A DNA stretch of 64,000 nucleotides from Chryseobacterium sp. StRB126 (GCF_000829375.1 NZ_AP014624.1:1736001-1800000); one strand, 5' to 3'; shown: positions 1 to 8,087, counted from the stretch's first letter. Notes: a model not told the origin generated them from the sequence alone. Numbers and translations: made by a program.

Positions 1-315
1 AATCTGCTGGTTAATTGGAAAGCTTTAAATAAGATAGATGACACCTTGGACGTTTTTGCCTGCCATGGAGTAGGAGGTATTATGGGAATGATTCTAACGG
101 CTATTTTTGCTCATGGTGAAAAAGCAAGCCTTCTGCATGGTGGAGTTGAAGTATTCCTTCACCATCTGGCTGCATTATTTCTGGTGTCTGCATTTACTTT
201 TCTTGGATCTTTGTTGTTGTATAAAGTTACCAATGCGATCATTACATTAAGAGTTTCGGAGGAATCTGAAAATATAGGACTTGATCTTTCCCAACATCAG
301 GAGCGGTTTAATTGA
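1..315 (+). CDS. amt: Ammonium transporter, C-terminal part (cut by window edge)
   Basis: The reading frame is open from base 1 and enters the window already inside the protein, so the start lies upstream. The visible part contains the Amt/Rh signature around DDTLDVFACHGVGGIMG, which in Amt proteins carries the second conserved pore histidine, followed by two hydrophobic segments and a short cytoplasmic tail ending in QERFN. Amt channels conduct ammonium across the inner membrane. No PII (glnK) gene follows inside the window. It converges with the azoreductase gene with only about 50 bases between the two stops. The family call is firm; subtype cannot be judged from the fragment. Confidence 0.9.
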   Translation, partial: NLLVNWKALNKIDDTLDVFACHGVGGIMGMILTAIFAHGEKASLLHGGVEVFLHHLAALFLVSAFTFLGSLLLYKVTNAIITLRVSEESENIGLDLSQHQERFN

Positions 316-366
316 TGAATAAGAAAATAGAGCCTTTTCAGAAGACTCTAATTGAAAAAATGATCA

Positions 367-990
367 TTATGTAATGGATTGAATGGCATTGAAGATTTTA
401 TTTTTTGAGTTTTCAAAGATGTCACCACCAAATTCTTCGTTATCCAATGAAAAGGTGGTAATATCTGTAATTCCCATAATCCCTAAAATATGTTTCAGAT
501 AGGTTGTCTGAAAATTGACATGTCCGTTTTTTTCATTTTCGCCATATCCGGTATCACCGCGGGTTGATAGTATAAATGCTTTTTTGTTTTCAAGCAGTCC
601 TACATAATCACCATCCGGAATGCCGGATCTGAATTTCCAGGTTTCATTAATTCTCATTATCTGATCTATATAGGCTTTTAATCCTGCCGGGATAGACCAA
701 TTGTACATGGGAGTACCAATAACATACATATCATGTTCTTTGAGTTCTTTTATCAGTTCATCACTTAATTGTAAGGCTTTTATGTTTTCTTCTGTTCTGT
801 CTGATGATTTTTTAAAGGCACCGGCAATCCATCCTTCATCAATATTAGTAATGTTGTCAATTCCGGTTTCCCTGTAAGTGAATAGATCGGAAGGATATTT
901 GGTTTTCCAGTTTTCTACAAAAAGCTGGGTTAGTTTTCTGCTGTAAGATCTTTTACTTCTTACACTGGCATTGATAATCAGTATTTTCAT
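367..990 (-). CDS. azoR: FMN-dependent NADH-azoreductase / flavodoxin-fold quinone reductase
   Basis: 207 residues, the usual length for AzoR-like proteins. The N-terminus MKILIINASVRSKRSYSRKL has the flavodoxin-fold phosphate-binding segment (N-A-S-x-R...S), and residues near 100-110 (GTPMYNWSIPAGLKAYID) match the FMN-contacting PMYNFxxPxxLKxxID motif of azoreductases. Such enzymes reduce quinones and azo compounds with two electrons from NAD(P)H in the cytoplasm. It lies 60 bases downstream of a Crp-type regulator on the same strand, so the regulator may control it or be co-transcribed with it. The physiological substrate is unknown. Confidence 0.85.
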   Translation of the reverse strand: MKILIINASVRSKRSYSRKLTQLFVENWKTKYPSDLFTYRETGIDNITNIDEGWIAGAFKKSSDRTEENIKALQLSDELIKELKEHDMYVIGTPMYNWSIPAGLKAYIDQIMRINETWKFRSGIPDGDYVGLLENKKAFILSTRGDTGYGENEKNGHVNFQTTYLKHILGIMGITDITTFSLDNEEFGGDIFENSKNKIFNAIQSIT

Positions 991-1050
991 TTGTTATGAT
1001 TTTATAACAGCAAAATTCCTGATTATTCATTAGGGAAAAATTGATCTAGT

Positions 1051-1629
1051 TCAAGAGGATTTATTTTTTTTCCTGATCCTGCTTATAAATTCTGCAGATA
1101 CGCCTAAATAGGAAGCTATTAAATATTGTGGAACTCTGGAGGCTATATCCGGATAGGTTTCCAGAAAATCATAATATCTTTGTTCCGCCTTAAGCATGTG
1201 GTTAAAAACAACTCTTTTCTCAAGAGTTCCCAGATAACCTTCTAAAATAATTCTGAAGTATTTTTCCAAAGAGGGAATTTTTTCCAGCATTTTTTGAAAA
1301 GAGGGTTGACTGATCTGCAGAAGAGTTGTCTTTTCAACAGCCTGTATATTGTAAATGGATGCTTTTTGTTTGGAGAAACTGGAGATATCGGTAGCCCACC
1401 AATGGTCAATAGCTAAAAAAAGAATCTCTTCATTTCCATTGTCAGCATTGATGCAGAAAGCCTTTAAAACCCCTGAGACAATATAGCTGTCATGTCGGCA
1501 GACTTCTCCGTTTCTTAACAGTAAATCCCCTTTTTCCAACGTTCTCTCTGTCCAGAAACTTTTACAAAGGGAAATCTCTTCCGGGCTAAGCGTAACATGC
1601 TGTGTAATGCTCTTAATTAATGTTTCCAT
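1051..1629 (-). CDS. Crp/Fnr family transcriptional regulator
   Basis: 192 residues. Residues about 30-120 look like a cyclic-nucleotide-binding beta barrel (LEKGDLLLRNGEVCRHDSYIVSGVLKAF). A predicted helix-turn-helix lies near the end (VPQYLIASYLGVSAEFISRIRKK). This short Bacteroidota type has no Fnr-like cysteine cluster and usually lacks clear cAMP ligands, so the signal is unknown. It precedes azoR on the same strand. A TAnnTTTG box on the minus strand about 65 bases upstream of the start may be its promoter. Confidence 0.85.
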   Translation of the reverse strand: METLIKSITQHVTLSPEEISLCKSFWTERTLEKGDLLLRNGEVCRHDSYIVSGVLKAFCINADNGNEEILFLAIDHWWATDISSFSKQKASIYNIQAVEKTTLLQISQPSFQKMLEKIPSLEKYFRIILEGYLGTLEKRVVFNHMLKAEQRYYDFLETYPDIASRVPQYLIASYLGVSAEFISRIRKKNKSS

Positions 1630-1692
1630 TCAAAATAATTTAAAGAGAACTGGTAATAGATCTGAAACAGGTAAAAGATATTGGCTAATTTA

Positions 1693-1700
1693 CAAAAATA
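1693..1700 (-). promoter_or_regulatory. Candidate -7 promoter box for the Crp-type regulator
   Basis: On the minus strand this reads TATTTTTG, a full match to the Bacteroidota TAnnTTTG element. No convincing TTG box is seen 19-21 bases further upstream, so the assignment rests on the -7 element alone. Confidence 0.4.
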
Positions 1701-1780
1701 GGCGTTAACCATTTATTATATTCATGATGTAGGGCTGTTAATTGTGAGATTTTACTATGCTTATTATAAGATTTATCATG

Positions 1781-1788
1781 TATCTTTG
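1781..1788 (+). promoter_or_regulatory. Candidate -7 promoter box for sdaA
   Basis: TATCTTTG matches TAnnTTTG exactly and lies 27 bases before the sdaA start codon. This implies a short untranslated leader. A -33 TTG at standard spacing is not obvious. Confidence 0.5.
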
Positions 1789-1814
1789 CTTTTGAGGAAA
1801 ATGAAGAATCATTT

Positions 1815-3233
1815 ATGGAATCAATATCGGTTTTTGAGATTATTAAAGTTGGGATAGGCCCGTCCAGTTCGCATACGATGGGGCCATGGAATGCAGCATC
1901 CGCATTTATCAGGATTATAAAAAGAGAAAGATCAATAGAAGAAGTGAAAGAGGTCTTTCTTGAGTTCTTTGGTTCACTCGCAAAAACGGGAATCGGACAC
2001 GGAACGGATATTGCCGGAATGCTTGGTTTAAATGGTGAAGACTATAAGACGATTAATACTACCAAAATAGATGAGAAAGTAGATTATATCAAGAGTACTC
2101 AAACCATCAATCTTGGTGGCGAGAAGGTGATTCCGTTTATTTATGGTCATCATTTAATTCTGAATATGAAGAAATCTCTTGATTTTCACCCGAATGGAAT
2201 GATTTTCAGAGCTGTTTTTGAGGATGGAACCGAGCTTATTCAGGACTTCTATTCTGTAGGGGGTGGTTTTATTGCCAGCCAGGAGAAAAACTCAATTCAA
2301 AAACAATGTGTACGTACATTGTATCCTTGTCATAAGGCTTCGGATATTGCAAAATACTGTGAAAAACTGGGACTTAGTAAAATATCAGATTTAATTTTTA
2401 TCAACGAAGAAAGCTGGAGAACTCAGGAAGAGACGAAAGCAGAAGCGTTGTATATCTGGCAGCAAATTAAAGAGTGTATTTACAAAGGAGTTAATAAAGA
2501 AGGCATTCTTCCGGGAGGATTAAATGTTTCCAGAAGAGCTGCCGGAATCAATAGAAAATTGCTAGGAGATAAAATATATAAGAATAAAGACGAATGGTTT
2601 CAGCAGGTGGTTGATGCCGAAGAAAACTTTACCAATATCAATAAATGGATTGCCTGTTTCGCACTGGCAGTGAATGAAGAGAATGCCAGTTTTGGAAGAA
2701 TTATCACGGCCCCTACCAATGGAGCAAGTGGTGTAATTCCGGCAGTTCTGATGTATTCTCAGGCGTTTACAGATTCTATCAGTGAGGATGATATTATTCG
2801 TTTCTTATTGGTAGCAGGAGAAATTGGGACATTATTCAAGAAAAATGCGACGATCTCTGCAGCAATGGGAGGTTGCCAGGCAGAAATCGGAGTGTCATCT
2901 GCGATGGCTGCAGCGGGGCTTACAGAAATATTAGGTGGAAGTGTAGGACAGGTATTGATGGCTGCTGAAATTGCAATGGAGCATCACCTTGGATTAACCT
3001 GTGACCCTATCAGAGGCCTTGTACAGATCCCATGTATTGAAAGAAATACAATGGGTGCCATGAAGGCCATTACAGCAGCTAATATTGCATTAGAAAGTGA
3101 TCCTGCTAAAGCAAAAGTAACTTTGGATGAGGTAATTCAGACGATGTGGGAAACTGCTCTTTCGATGAGTGACCGTTTTAAAGAAACTTCTGAAGGTGGA
3201 TTGGCGATTGCTGTGAACGTTCCGGAGTGCTAA
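1815..3233 (+). CDS. sdaA: L-serine ammonia-lyase (single-chain, iron-sulfur type)
   Basis: 472 residues with the beta and alpha regions fused in one chain. The N-terminus ISVFEIIKVGIGPSSSHTMGP is the hallmark of the bacterial L-serine dehydratase beta domain. The alpha part carries the segments AAMGGCQAEIGVSSAMAAAG and LTCDPIRGLVQIPCIERN, whose cysteines are the expected ligands of the oxygen-labile 4Fe-4S cluster. The enzyme deaminates serine to pyruvate and ammonia in the cytoplasm. It is monocistronic: its own -7 box precedes it and a good terminator follows the stop. Confidence 0.95.
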   Translation: MESISVFEIIKVGIGPSSSHTMGPWNAASAFIRIIKRERSIEEVKEVFLEFFGSLAKTGIGHGTDIAGMLGLNGEDYKTINTTKIDEKVDYIKSTQTINLGGEKVIPFIYGHHLILNMKKSLDFHPNGMIFRAVFEDGTELIQDFYSVGGGFIASQEKNSIQKQCVRTLYPCHKASDIAKYCEKLGLSKISDLIFINEESWRTQEETKAEALYIWQQIKECIYKGVNKEGILPGGLNVSRRAAGINRKLLGDKIYKNKDEWFQQVVDAEENFTNINKWIACFALAVNEENASFGRIITAPTNGASGVIPAVLMYSQAFTDSISEDDIIRFLLVAGEIGTLFKKNATISAAMGGCQAEIGVSSAMAAAGLTEILGGSVGQVLMAAEIAMEHHLGLTCDPIRGLVQIPCIERNTMGAMKAITAANIALESDPAKAKVTLDEVIQTMWETALSMSDRFKETSEGGLAIAVNVPEC

Positions 3234-3256
3234 TTGAGAATATTTATTTACAATAT

Positions 3257-3288
3257 AAAAATCCTTAGTTGTCTAAGGATTTTTTTTG
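3257..3288 (+). terminator. Rho-independent terminator after sdaA
   Basis: A 9-bp stem (AATCCTTAG paired with CTAAGGATT, loop TTGT) is followed by a run of T. It starts about 25 bases after the sdaA stop codon. Confidence 0.85.
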
Positions 3289-3301
3289 ATTTGTTTACGG
3301 G

Positions 3302-3358
3302 AATAACCACTCCGTCAAAAATTCTTTGAATTCTCGCCACCCCCTCTGGAGGTGGGAA
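3302..3358 (+). repeat. Dispersed intergenic repeat, copy A
   Basis: The segment contains AATAACCAC, then GTCAAAAATTCTTTGAATT, then CACCCCCTC. The reverse complement of 28613-28670 has the same blocks in the same order with few differences. The core is partly palindromic (AAAATTCTTTGAATT). Both copies lie just downstream of a minus-strand gene. No protein is encoded here in a credible frame. Confidence 0.7.
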
Positions 3359-3391
3359 ATTTATGTTTTCAACTGGAGTATTTGTGAAAAG

Positions 3392-5044
3392 CTACTTGTT
3401 GGAGTGTTTTTTATTGAATACATATGTTTTTCCGCATTGTATCATTTTGAGTTGTTGGTTCTCAGGATTGAAAGTGAGTTTTATACCCGCTTTTTCAAAC
3501 GTGAACTGGTCTCTTTCTGTGGCAGTCAATGGAAACTCTGCCTGATGGGTAGCCTGAGCATATAATCCTTCTTCTTTGACGAATATTTTTAAGCTTAAAT
3601 CAATATCCTTTGAAGTGTAATCACCCACATATTTTTCCAGATCAGCAACGGGAATTTTAGCACTATTAAATATGGGATACTGATAATCTCTGTCATATAT
3701 CAAATTCATTAAAGCAATATAGAAGCTGTTGTGAGGAAAATTTTGACCGTTAATAGTAACAGCATAAGAGAGTTGATCTGTTGGTTCGAAAGCGAGTATA
3801 GAGTGACTTCCAGCGGTATCTCCAGCATGTCCATAGGAAATAATATTGTAGAACGGAACCTTCATGATTCCGGACCCAAATACTTTTTCGTTTTTGTTGG
3901 AAATCATCAGATCAAGAGTTTCTTTTTTGATGAATTTACCATTGAATAATGCATTAATAAAGATATTCAGGTCTTCCGGTGTAGAGGTGATATCTCCCAG
4001 TCCAATGCAGTTGTGAAAATCAAAATCTTTAACTTCTGTCCAGCTGTTTTTTATAAATTCATAGGATTTAAAAATATTCTTCGGATTATCAAGTACAGAA
4101 AATGTATGAGGCATTGGAGCTTTATTCAGAATATTTTCTTTTAAAATATCGTTATAAGGCTTATTATGGATCTTTTCCAATATTCTGCTCAACAGGAAAT
4201 AGGCAGAGTTGGAATACTTTAGCTTTTCTCCTGGTTGAGATTGAATATCATTTTTTTTAATCACGTCAATAATAGCTTTATCTCCTACAGGACCTTCAAA
4301 GAGCCAATTTTTTTTATCTGCTTTTCCCACATAATCTCCCAATCCGCTGGTATGATTTAGCATGGTTTGGATCGTGATCTTTTTAGCATTGGGAATTTCA
4401 GGATAGAATGTTGAAAGAGGCTCGGTAAGACTTAACTTTCCCTGCTCTATGAGCTGAAAAAGTATCACTGCAGTCATAAGTTTACTGATGGAACCTATCT
4501 GGTATCCGGTATTTTGGTCATAGGTTGTATTGCCTGGCAGCAGGTTTTGGCCAAAGTCTCTCTTATAAATTGGTGTTCCGTTTCTGAAAATAGCCATACT
4601 TCCGATTTCCTGATTATTCTGAACCATATAGTTTAAGAAGTCATCAATTTTTTGAGTGTTGATTGCTTTTCCGTTGAGGTAAGGGATATCAGAACTCTTC
4701 GGTTTGTTATCCCTGTAAAGGTTCAATGCTATTGTTCTGCCATTCTGAATCAGGTTTCCTTCAAAATGATCTGTTTTATAGATTCCTTTGTAACCTGCAT
4801 TGATACTTCCTATTTTAAAACTAAGCTCATTGTTATTGAAATCTGTTTTCTCTACAGGAATTTCTCTTAAACTTTGTTTAGGACTGATAAGGATGGAAGT
4901 GTATGCCTTTGATTTTTTTGATATTTTAAAAATAACGGGGAGTTTAATGCTTTCGGTATCCAATTCACCATTCCAGGTTCCTTCAATTTGGGCGTGACAA
5001 ATCTGTGCCAGACACGCCAGCACCAATAATAATTTGATTTTCAT
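3392..5044 (-). CDS. Exported serine hydrolase, class C beta-lactamase family
   Basis: 550 residues with a signal peptide (MKIKLLLVLACLAQICHA). Residues about 20-120 form an all-beta N-terminal domain. The beta-lactamase-like catalytic domain follows, with S185xxK188 in GSISKLM, Y277-S-N279, and H406-A-G408 in the position of the KTG triad. A C-terminal beta domain ends the protein. These motifs support an active-site serine peptidase or esterase acting in the periplasm; antibiotic hydrolysis is not implied. It is the last gene of an operon behind a DUF2089 protein and a membrane protein, with only 6 bases to the latter. Confidence 0.88.
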   Translation of the reverse strand: MKIKLLLVLACLAQICHAQIEGTWNGELDTESIKLPVIFKISKKSKAYTSILISPKQSLREIPVEKTDFNNNELSFKIGSINAGYKGIYKTDHFEGNLIQNGRTIALNLYRDNKPKSSDIPYLNGKAINTQKIDDFLNYMVQNNQEIGSMAIFRNGTPIYKRDFGQNLLPGNTTYDQNTGYQIGSISKLMTAVILFQLIEQGKLSLTEPLSTFYPEIPNAKKITIQTMLNHTSGLGDYVGKADKKNWLFEGPVGDKAIIDVIKKNDIQSQPGEKLKYSNSAYFLLSRILEKIHNKPYNDILKENILNKAPMPHTFSVLDNPKNIFKSYEFIKNSWTEVKDFDFHNCIGLGDITSTPEDLNIFINALFNGKFIKKETLDLMISNKNEKVFGSGIMKVPFYNIISYGHAGDTAGSHSILAFEPTDQLSYAVTINGQNFPHNSFYIALMNLIYDRDYQYPIFNSAKIPVADLEKYVGDYTSKDIDLSLKIFVKEEGLYAQATHQAEFPLTATERDQFTFEKAGIKLTFNPENQQLKMIQCGKTYVFNKKHSNK

Positions 5045-5050
5045 GATATT

Positions 5051-5632
5051 TTAAATAATTTTATTAATTACAATTTGGCATGCTAGCGTGCTCACCAATG
5101 AAACAATACAGAAGAGTACAATATGCTGCCACTTTTTGATATTGGTAGCGGTTTTGAAACCATTATAGAAAAGGGTAAAACTATAAATGAGTACAGTAAT
5201 AGAAATGATAGTTATGGAAATCATGGTCAGAAAATCCAGAAAAGGAAATGTTTCTGTGGGGTTAGACTCGTACTTGATAATGCTTTTTCCGGCCAGTCTA
5301 ATGGATGATGCGTTTCCAAAACATTGTATAGGAAGCAGGAAAAGCTGAGATATTAAAACGGTGTTAATGATATCAATGATTCTGGTCTTTCCGTTTAGAA
5401 TTTTGCCTAAAATAAAAAGAATGACAATAGCAATCAGAAAGCTGAGTAGGGTAGAAATGACTACCGTTTTTAATGAAGTATTTTCAATAGCACTTATCTT
5501 GTATATACTCGTAAAGGCAGTATGAGTCCAATATCCTATAGCAATAGAAAATACCATGGCAATAATGCCGATAAGGAGAAGGAGTTTTTCATCAAACCTT
5601 TCAAACGGATTAAAAACGGTTTTCCAGTTCAT
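5051..5632 (-). CDS. Integral membrane protein, Yip1-like
   Basis: 193 residues with about five hydrophobic segments (near residues 17-36, 57-80, 90-105, 130-155 and 168-190). The layout (short cytoplasmic N-terminus with NPFERFDEK, then five helices) resembles Yip1/DUF1282-type bacterial proteins of unknown function. It is the middle gene of a three-gene operon, 31 bases after the DUF2089 protein. I do not recognise a catalytic or transport motif. Confidence 0.7.
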   Translation of the reverse strand: MNWKTVFNPFERFDEKLLLLIGIIAMVFSIAIGYWTHTAFTSIYKISAIENTSLKTVVISTLLSFLIAIVILFILGKILNGKTRIIDIINTVLISQLFLLPIQCFGNASSIRLAGKSIIKYESNPTETFPFLDFLTMISITIISITVLIYSFTLFYNGFKTATNIKKWQHIVLFCIVSLVSTLACQIVINKII

Positions 5633-5663
5633 AATAGATTGAGTTTACAGATTATTAATGGTT

Positions 5664-5936
5664 TTATAGATTGTTTTTTAATTGTTCTACCTTTGTAATC
5701 AGGTCATCCATTTTATTTCTCATGGTTGGGTAGGATAGACCTGCCTGTTTAGCCATTTCTTTAATGCTTCCGCTGGACAGGAAAAAATTAAGGATAAAAT
5801 CCTGTTCATCACGATTCAGCTTTAGAAGAACCGGAAGTTCATAGTCTCCGCTTACCTCAGTTTTACAGCTTGGGCATTTCATTTGGCTCACGTTAAGAGT
5901 ATGGTCACAGCTTGGGCAGATGATCGGTAACTTCAT
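5664..5936 (-). CDS. DUF2089 zinc-ribbon/helix-turn-helix protein
   Basis: 90 residues. The first half is a zinc ribbon with two CxxC knuckles (CPSC at 8-11 and CPSC at 21-24). The second half is a predicted DNA-binding helical region (FFLSSGSIKEMAKQAGLSYPTMRNKMDDLI). This is the typical DUF2089 layout; the family is thought to regulate neighbouring genes. It is first in the operon with the membrane protein and serine hydrolase. A near-perfect long palindrome lies just upstream and could be its own operator (inference). Confidence 0.85.
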   Translation of the reverse strand: MKLPIICPSCDHTLNVSQMKCPSCKTEVSGDYELPVLLKLNRDEQDFILNFFLSSGSIKEMAKQAGLSYPTMRNKMDDLITKVEQLKNNL

Positions 5937-5951
5937 TGAATTTATTTTTTA

Positions 5952-5959
5952 CGAAAGTA
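5952..5959 (-). promoter_or_regulatory. Candidate -7 box for the DUF2089 operon
   Basis: The minus strand reads TACTTTCG, one mismatch from TAnnTTTG, 16 bases before the DUF2089 start codon. The -33 region would fall inside the adjacent palindrome. Confidence 0.4.
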
Positions 5960-5966
5960 ATATATT

Positions 5967-6004
5967 TTTTAATAAAGTTAAAATATTTTTTAATTTTATT
6001 AAAA
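5967..6004. promoter_or_regulatory. AT-rich 38-bp inverted repeat, candidate operator
   Basis: The left arm TTTTAATAAAGTTAAAAT (5967-5984) and right arm (5987-6004) are complementary at 16 of 18 positions with a 2-base centre. It covers the place where the -33 box of the DUF2089 operon should be. The region is very AT-rich, which raises the chance of coincidental symmetry. Confidence 0.4.
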
Positions 6005-6023
6005 TTTTATTTTAAAATTGAGC

Positions 6024-6057
6024 AAAAAAATAACCACAAAAAATTATTCTGTGGTTA
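6024..6057 (-). terminator. Terminator of tyrA
   Basis: On the minus strand an 8-bp stem (TAACCACA with TGTGGTTA) is followed by a run of T. It lies about 45 bases past the tyrA stop codon. Confidence 0.8.
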
Positions 6058-6101
6058 ATAGATATATCGTTTAAATGATAGTGTTATTGATTATCAGTGT
6101 G

Positions 6102-6944
6102 TTATCTTAGTATTCCTCTGATTCTGTTGGCGTTGGTAATCAATTCTTCCAGGTATTCATAGTTTTCTTTTTCTAAAGCAGACTTGAATTTTCTGAGCTG
6201 AGTGATATGTTCATTCAAAACATCCAGCACATTTTCTTTGTTCTGTTTAAAGATAGGAACCCACATTTCAGGATGTGATTTGGCAAGACGTACGGTACTG
6301 GAGAACCCGGAGCTGGCAAGCTGGAAGATGGTTTCTTCTTCACGTTCCTTTTCCAAAACCGTGTTGGCAAGAGCATACGATGTAATATGGGAAATATGGG
6401 AAATGTAAGCGGTGTGAATATCGTGATCTTCTGCATTCATGTAGATGGTATGCATTTCAAGGGCGTTCACAATGTTTTCAACTATGTTCAATGCATCTTC
6501 AGCTGATTCTTCTTTGTTGCAGATTACTCCTGCCTTTCCTGCGAAACTCTCTGCAATGGCAGATTTAGGTCCGTTGTTTTCAGTACCCCACATCGGGTGA
6601 AAGGCTACAAACCTTGAACGTTTCGGATGGTCTTTCACAGCACCTACGATTCCTGCCTTGGTAGAACCTGCATCCATGACGGTCTGATGATCTGAGACAA
6701 GATCCAGAACACTAGGTAACAGTTTTCTTGCAGCATCTACCGGAATGGCAAGAATAACAAGGTCTGAACCTTTTACTCCCTGTTCCAGATCTGCCTCGGC
6801 ATCAATGATTTTTAAATCCAATGCTTCGTTGATATGTTGTTGGCTGTTATCAATTCCGTAGATGAAGCTGGCGATGTTTTTTTCTTTTAATTTCAAGGCC
6901 ATTGAACCTCCTATTAATCCTACTCCAATAATACTTATTTTCAT
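6102..6944 (-). CDS. tyrA: Prephenate dehydrogenase
   Basis: 280 residues. The start MKISIIGVGLIGGSMALKLKE is the NAD-binding Rossmann motif GxGxxG, followed by the TyrA elements DAGSTK and HPMWGTENNGP (residues about 100-130). The enzyme oxidatively decarboxylates prephenate to 4-hydroxyphenylpyruvate in tyrosine synthesis. There is no fused chorismate mutase or ACT domain. No other aromatic-pathway gene lies beside it in the window. Upstream is a leader ORF with three consecutive Tyr codons and an intrinsic terminator, so transcription into tyrA is probably attenuated by charged tRNA-Tyr and perhaps tRNA-Phe (inference). Confidence 0.92.
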   Translation of the reverse strand: MKISIIGVGLIGGSMALKLKEKNIASFIYGIDNSQQHINEALDLKIIDAEADLEQGVKGSDLVILAIPVDAARKLLPSVLDLVSDHQTVMDAGSTKAGIVGAVKDHPKRSRFVAFHPMWGTENNGPKSAIAESFAGKAGVICNKEESAEDALNIVENIVNALEMHTIYMNAEDHDIHTAYISHISHITSYALANTVLEKEREEETIFQLASSGFSSTVRLAKSHPEMWVPIFKQNKENVLDVLNEHITQLRKFKSALEKENYEYLEELITNANRIRGILR

Positions 6945-6962
6945 CTTTCTAAATTTTTTTAA

Positions 6963-6991
6963 ATAAAAAAACCTCGTCCTAGGACGAGGTT
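6963..6991 (-). terminator. Attenuator terminator upstream of tyrA
   Basis: A perfect 22-base palindrome (left arm AACCTCGTCCT, right arm AGGACGAGGTT, 6970-6991) is followed on the minus strand by seven T. It ends about 20 bases before the tyrA start codon, so it sits in the transcribed leader and not behind a gene. I could not identify a clear antiterminator pairing. Confidence 0.75.
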
Positions 6992-7014
6992 TTAAGTTAT
7001 GTTCATAAGAATCC

Positions 7015-7071
7015 CTATCCCAGATCTGAGGTAAAAATTCTATAATAATATGTTTCGTTGTTAAAATTCAC
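7015..7071 (-). CDS. Tyr-rich leader peptide of tyrA (attenuation)
   Basis: An 18-codon ORF starting with GTG: MNFNNETYYYRIFTSDLG, then TAG. Three consecutive TAT codons and nearby TTT codons are typical of amino-acid leader peptides. Its stop is about 25 bases upstream of the terminator hairpin that precedes tyrA. An in-frame TAA four codons upstream excludes a longer ORF. A near -7 box (TAATTTCG) ends only four bases before the start codon. It was too short for ordinary gene calling. Translation is inferred. Confidence 0.6.
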   Translation of the reverse strand: MNFNNETYYYRIFTSDLG

Positions 7072-7111
7072 AATGCGAAATTATAAAATATTTTTTAAAG
7101 TTGCGAGATTT

Positions 7112-7558
7112 TTATGATTTCTTTTTGAGAAGAATCGGAGTATTGTACTGCCAATCCTTACTGGGAACCACTTCGCTTTGAAGAAAATATTTTCCGTCTT
7201 TCCTGGATACTACTGCCAATGTATCGGTAGGAGCGTGGTTACTCATAGGATCACCTTCAATCTGTCTGATGTATTTTACAATGATCTGTTTTTCATTTCC
7301 GGTGATGCTGCAAACGTCTGTAAAAAAGGTTTTATAGCCAAGCCCTCCAAAAGTACAGCTGTCTTTGGTGATGGTTAAATCATAATCCAATGTCATTTCA
7401 GCGTTTTCATCCAGTTTTCCAAAATCATGAGAGATGGAATATTCTCCCTTCCATTGAGTATGAAGGGTAGATCCGGAGGTATCTTTTGAAGATTCTTCCG
7501 GAAGACTTTTACAGGAAATAATGCTCAGAGCAGTAAGGGTAAAAAATATTTTTTTCAT
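7112..7558 (-). CDS. Lipoprotein, last gene of the effector-cassette operon
   Basis: 148 residues with a lipoprotein signal (MKKIFFTLTALSIISCKS, predicted lipidated C16). The mature part starts with WKGEYSIS and has two cysteines (DSCTFGG and TDVCSI) that may form a disulfide. Possibly of DUF5991 type, by overall pattern only. It is the tenth gene of a minus-strand run that begins with the LysM protein at 16647 and is spaced 15 bases from its upstream neighbour. Periplasmic location and co-transcription with a peptidoglycan hydrolase make an immunity or envelope-protection role possible; this is inference. Confidence 0.7.
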   Translation of the reverse strand: MKKIFFTLTALSIISCKSLPEESSKDTSGSTLHTQWKGEYSISHDFGKLDENAEMTLDYDLTITKDSCTFGGLGYKTFFTDVCSITGNEKQIIVKYIRQIEGDPMSNHAPTDTLAVVSRKDGKYFLQSEVVPSKDWQYNTPILLKKKS

Positions 7559-7573
7559 GATGTTGAATGGGTC

Positions 7574-8053
7574 TTAATCGGCACTGTGGATAATGGTTCT
7601 TTTTACATCATCGCCTTTTTGTTCCAATTCAAGGGTAGTTACACCCCCTGCAAATAAGAATTCAATTTCAACTTTGTTGGGCGAAACTTTATAGCTGATG
7701 GTTTCCAAACCATCCTGATGAATTTCCTTTTCACTGCTTTGTTTAGGTAATTCTGTAAGAAGAAGCTCTGCTTTTTCCAATTCTTTTTCCTTGATGGTCT
7801 TCTGATAAACATTTTCCATTGTACTTTTAGGGAAAATGCATTCCAGTTCAGTTTCGTAGTCAACAGTTTTTTCTGTACATTCTTTCAGTGTAGGAATTTC
7901 CTTGCTTTCCTCTACTGCCTTTTCTTTTGCGAAAGCTTTTACAACAGGGCTGTCTTTTTTCATGGTTTCTGTTTCATTTGCTGTCGGTTTTGAATCGTTT
8001 TTACAGCCTGTTATCAGTAACAGTGTAATAGCGATAAAGCTTATGTTTCTCAT
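7574..8053 (-). CDS. Lipoprotein of unknown function
   Basis: 159 residues. Signal MRNISFIAITLLLITGCKN with lipidated C17 predicted. A charged linker (about 20-50) is followed by a small folded region with two cysteines (LKECTEKTVDYETELECIF) and a C-terminal beta-rich part (VEIEFLFAGGVTTLELEQ). I do not recognise the family. It is ninth in the ten-gene operon, 34 bases after the previous gene. Confidence 0.7.
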   Translation of the reverse strand: MRNISFIAITLLLITGCKNDSKPTANETETMKKDSPVVKAFAKEKAVEESKEIPTLKECTEKTVDYETELECIFPKSTMENVYQKTIKEKELEKAELLLTELPKQSSEKEIHQDGLETISYKVSPNKVEIEFLFAGGVTTLELEQKGDDVKRTIIHSAD

Positions 8054-8087
8054 TAATAATGGGTTGTATTTATTTTTATATAATTTT

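Noticed and set aside
3326..3565. Small plus-strand ORFs at the 3' end of the serine hydrolase
   Set aside because: They overlap the hydrolase and the dispersed repeat, and lack coding signs.
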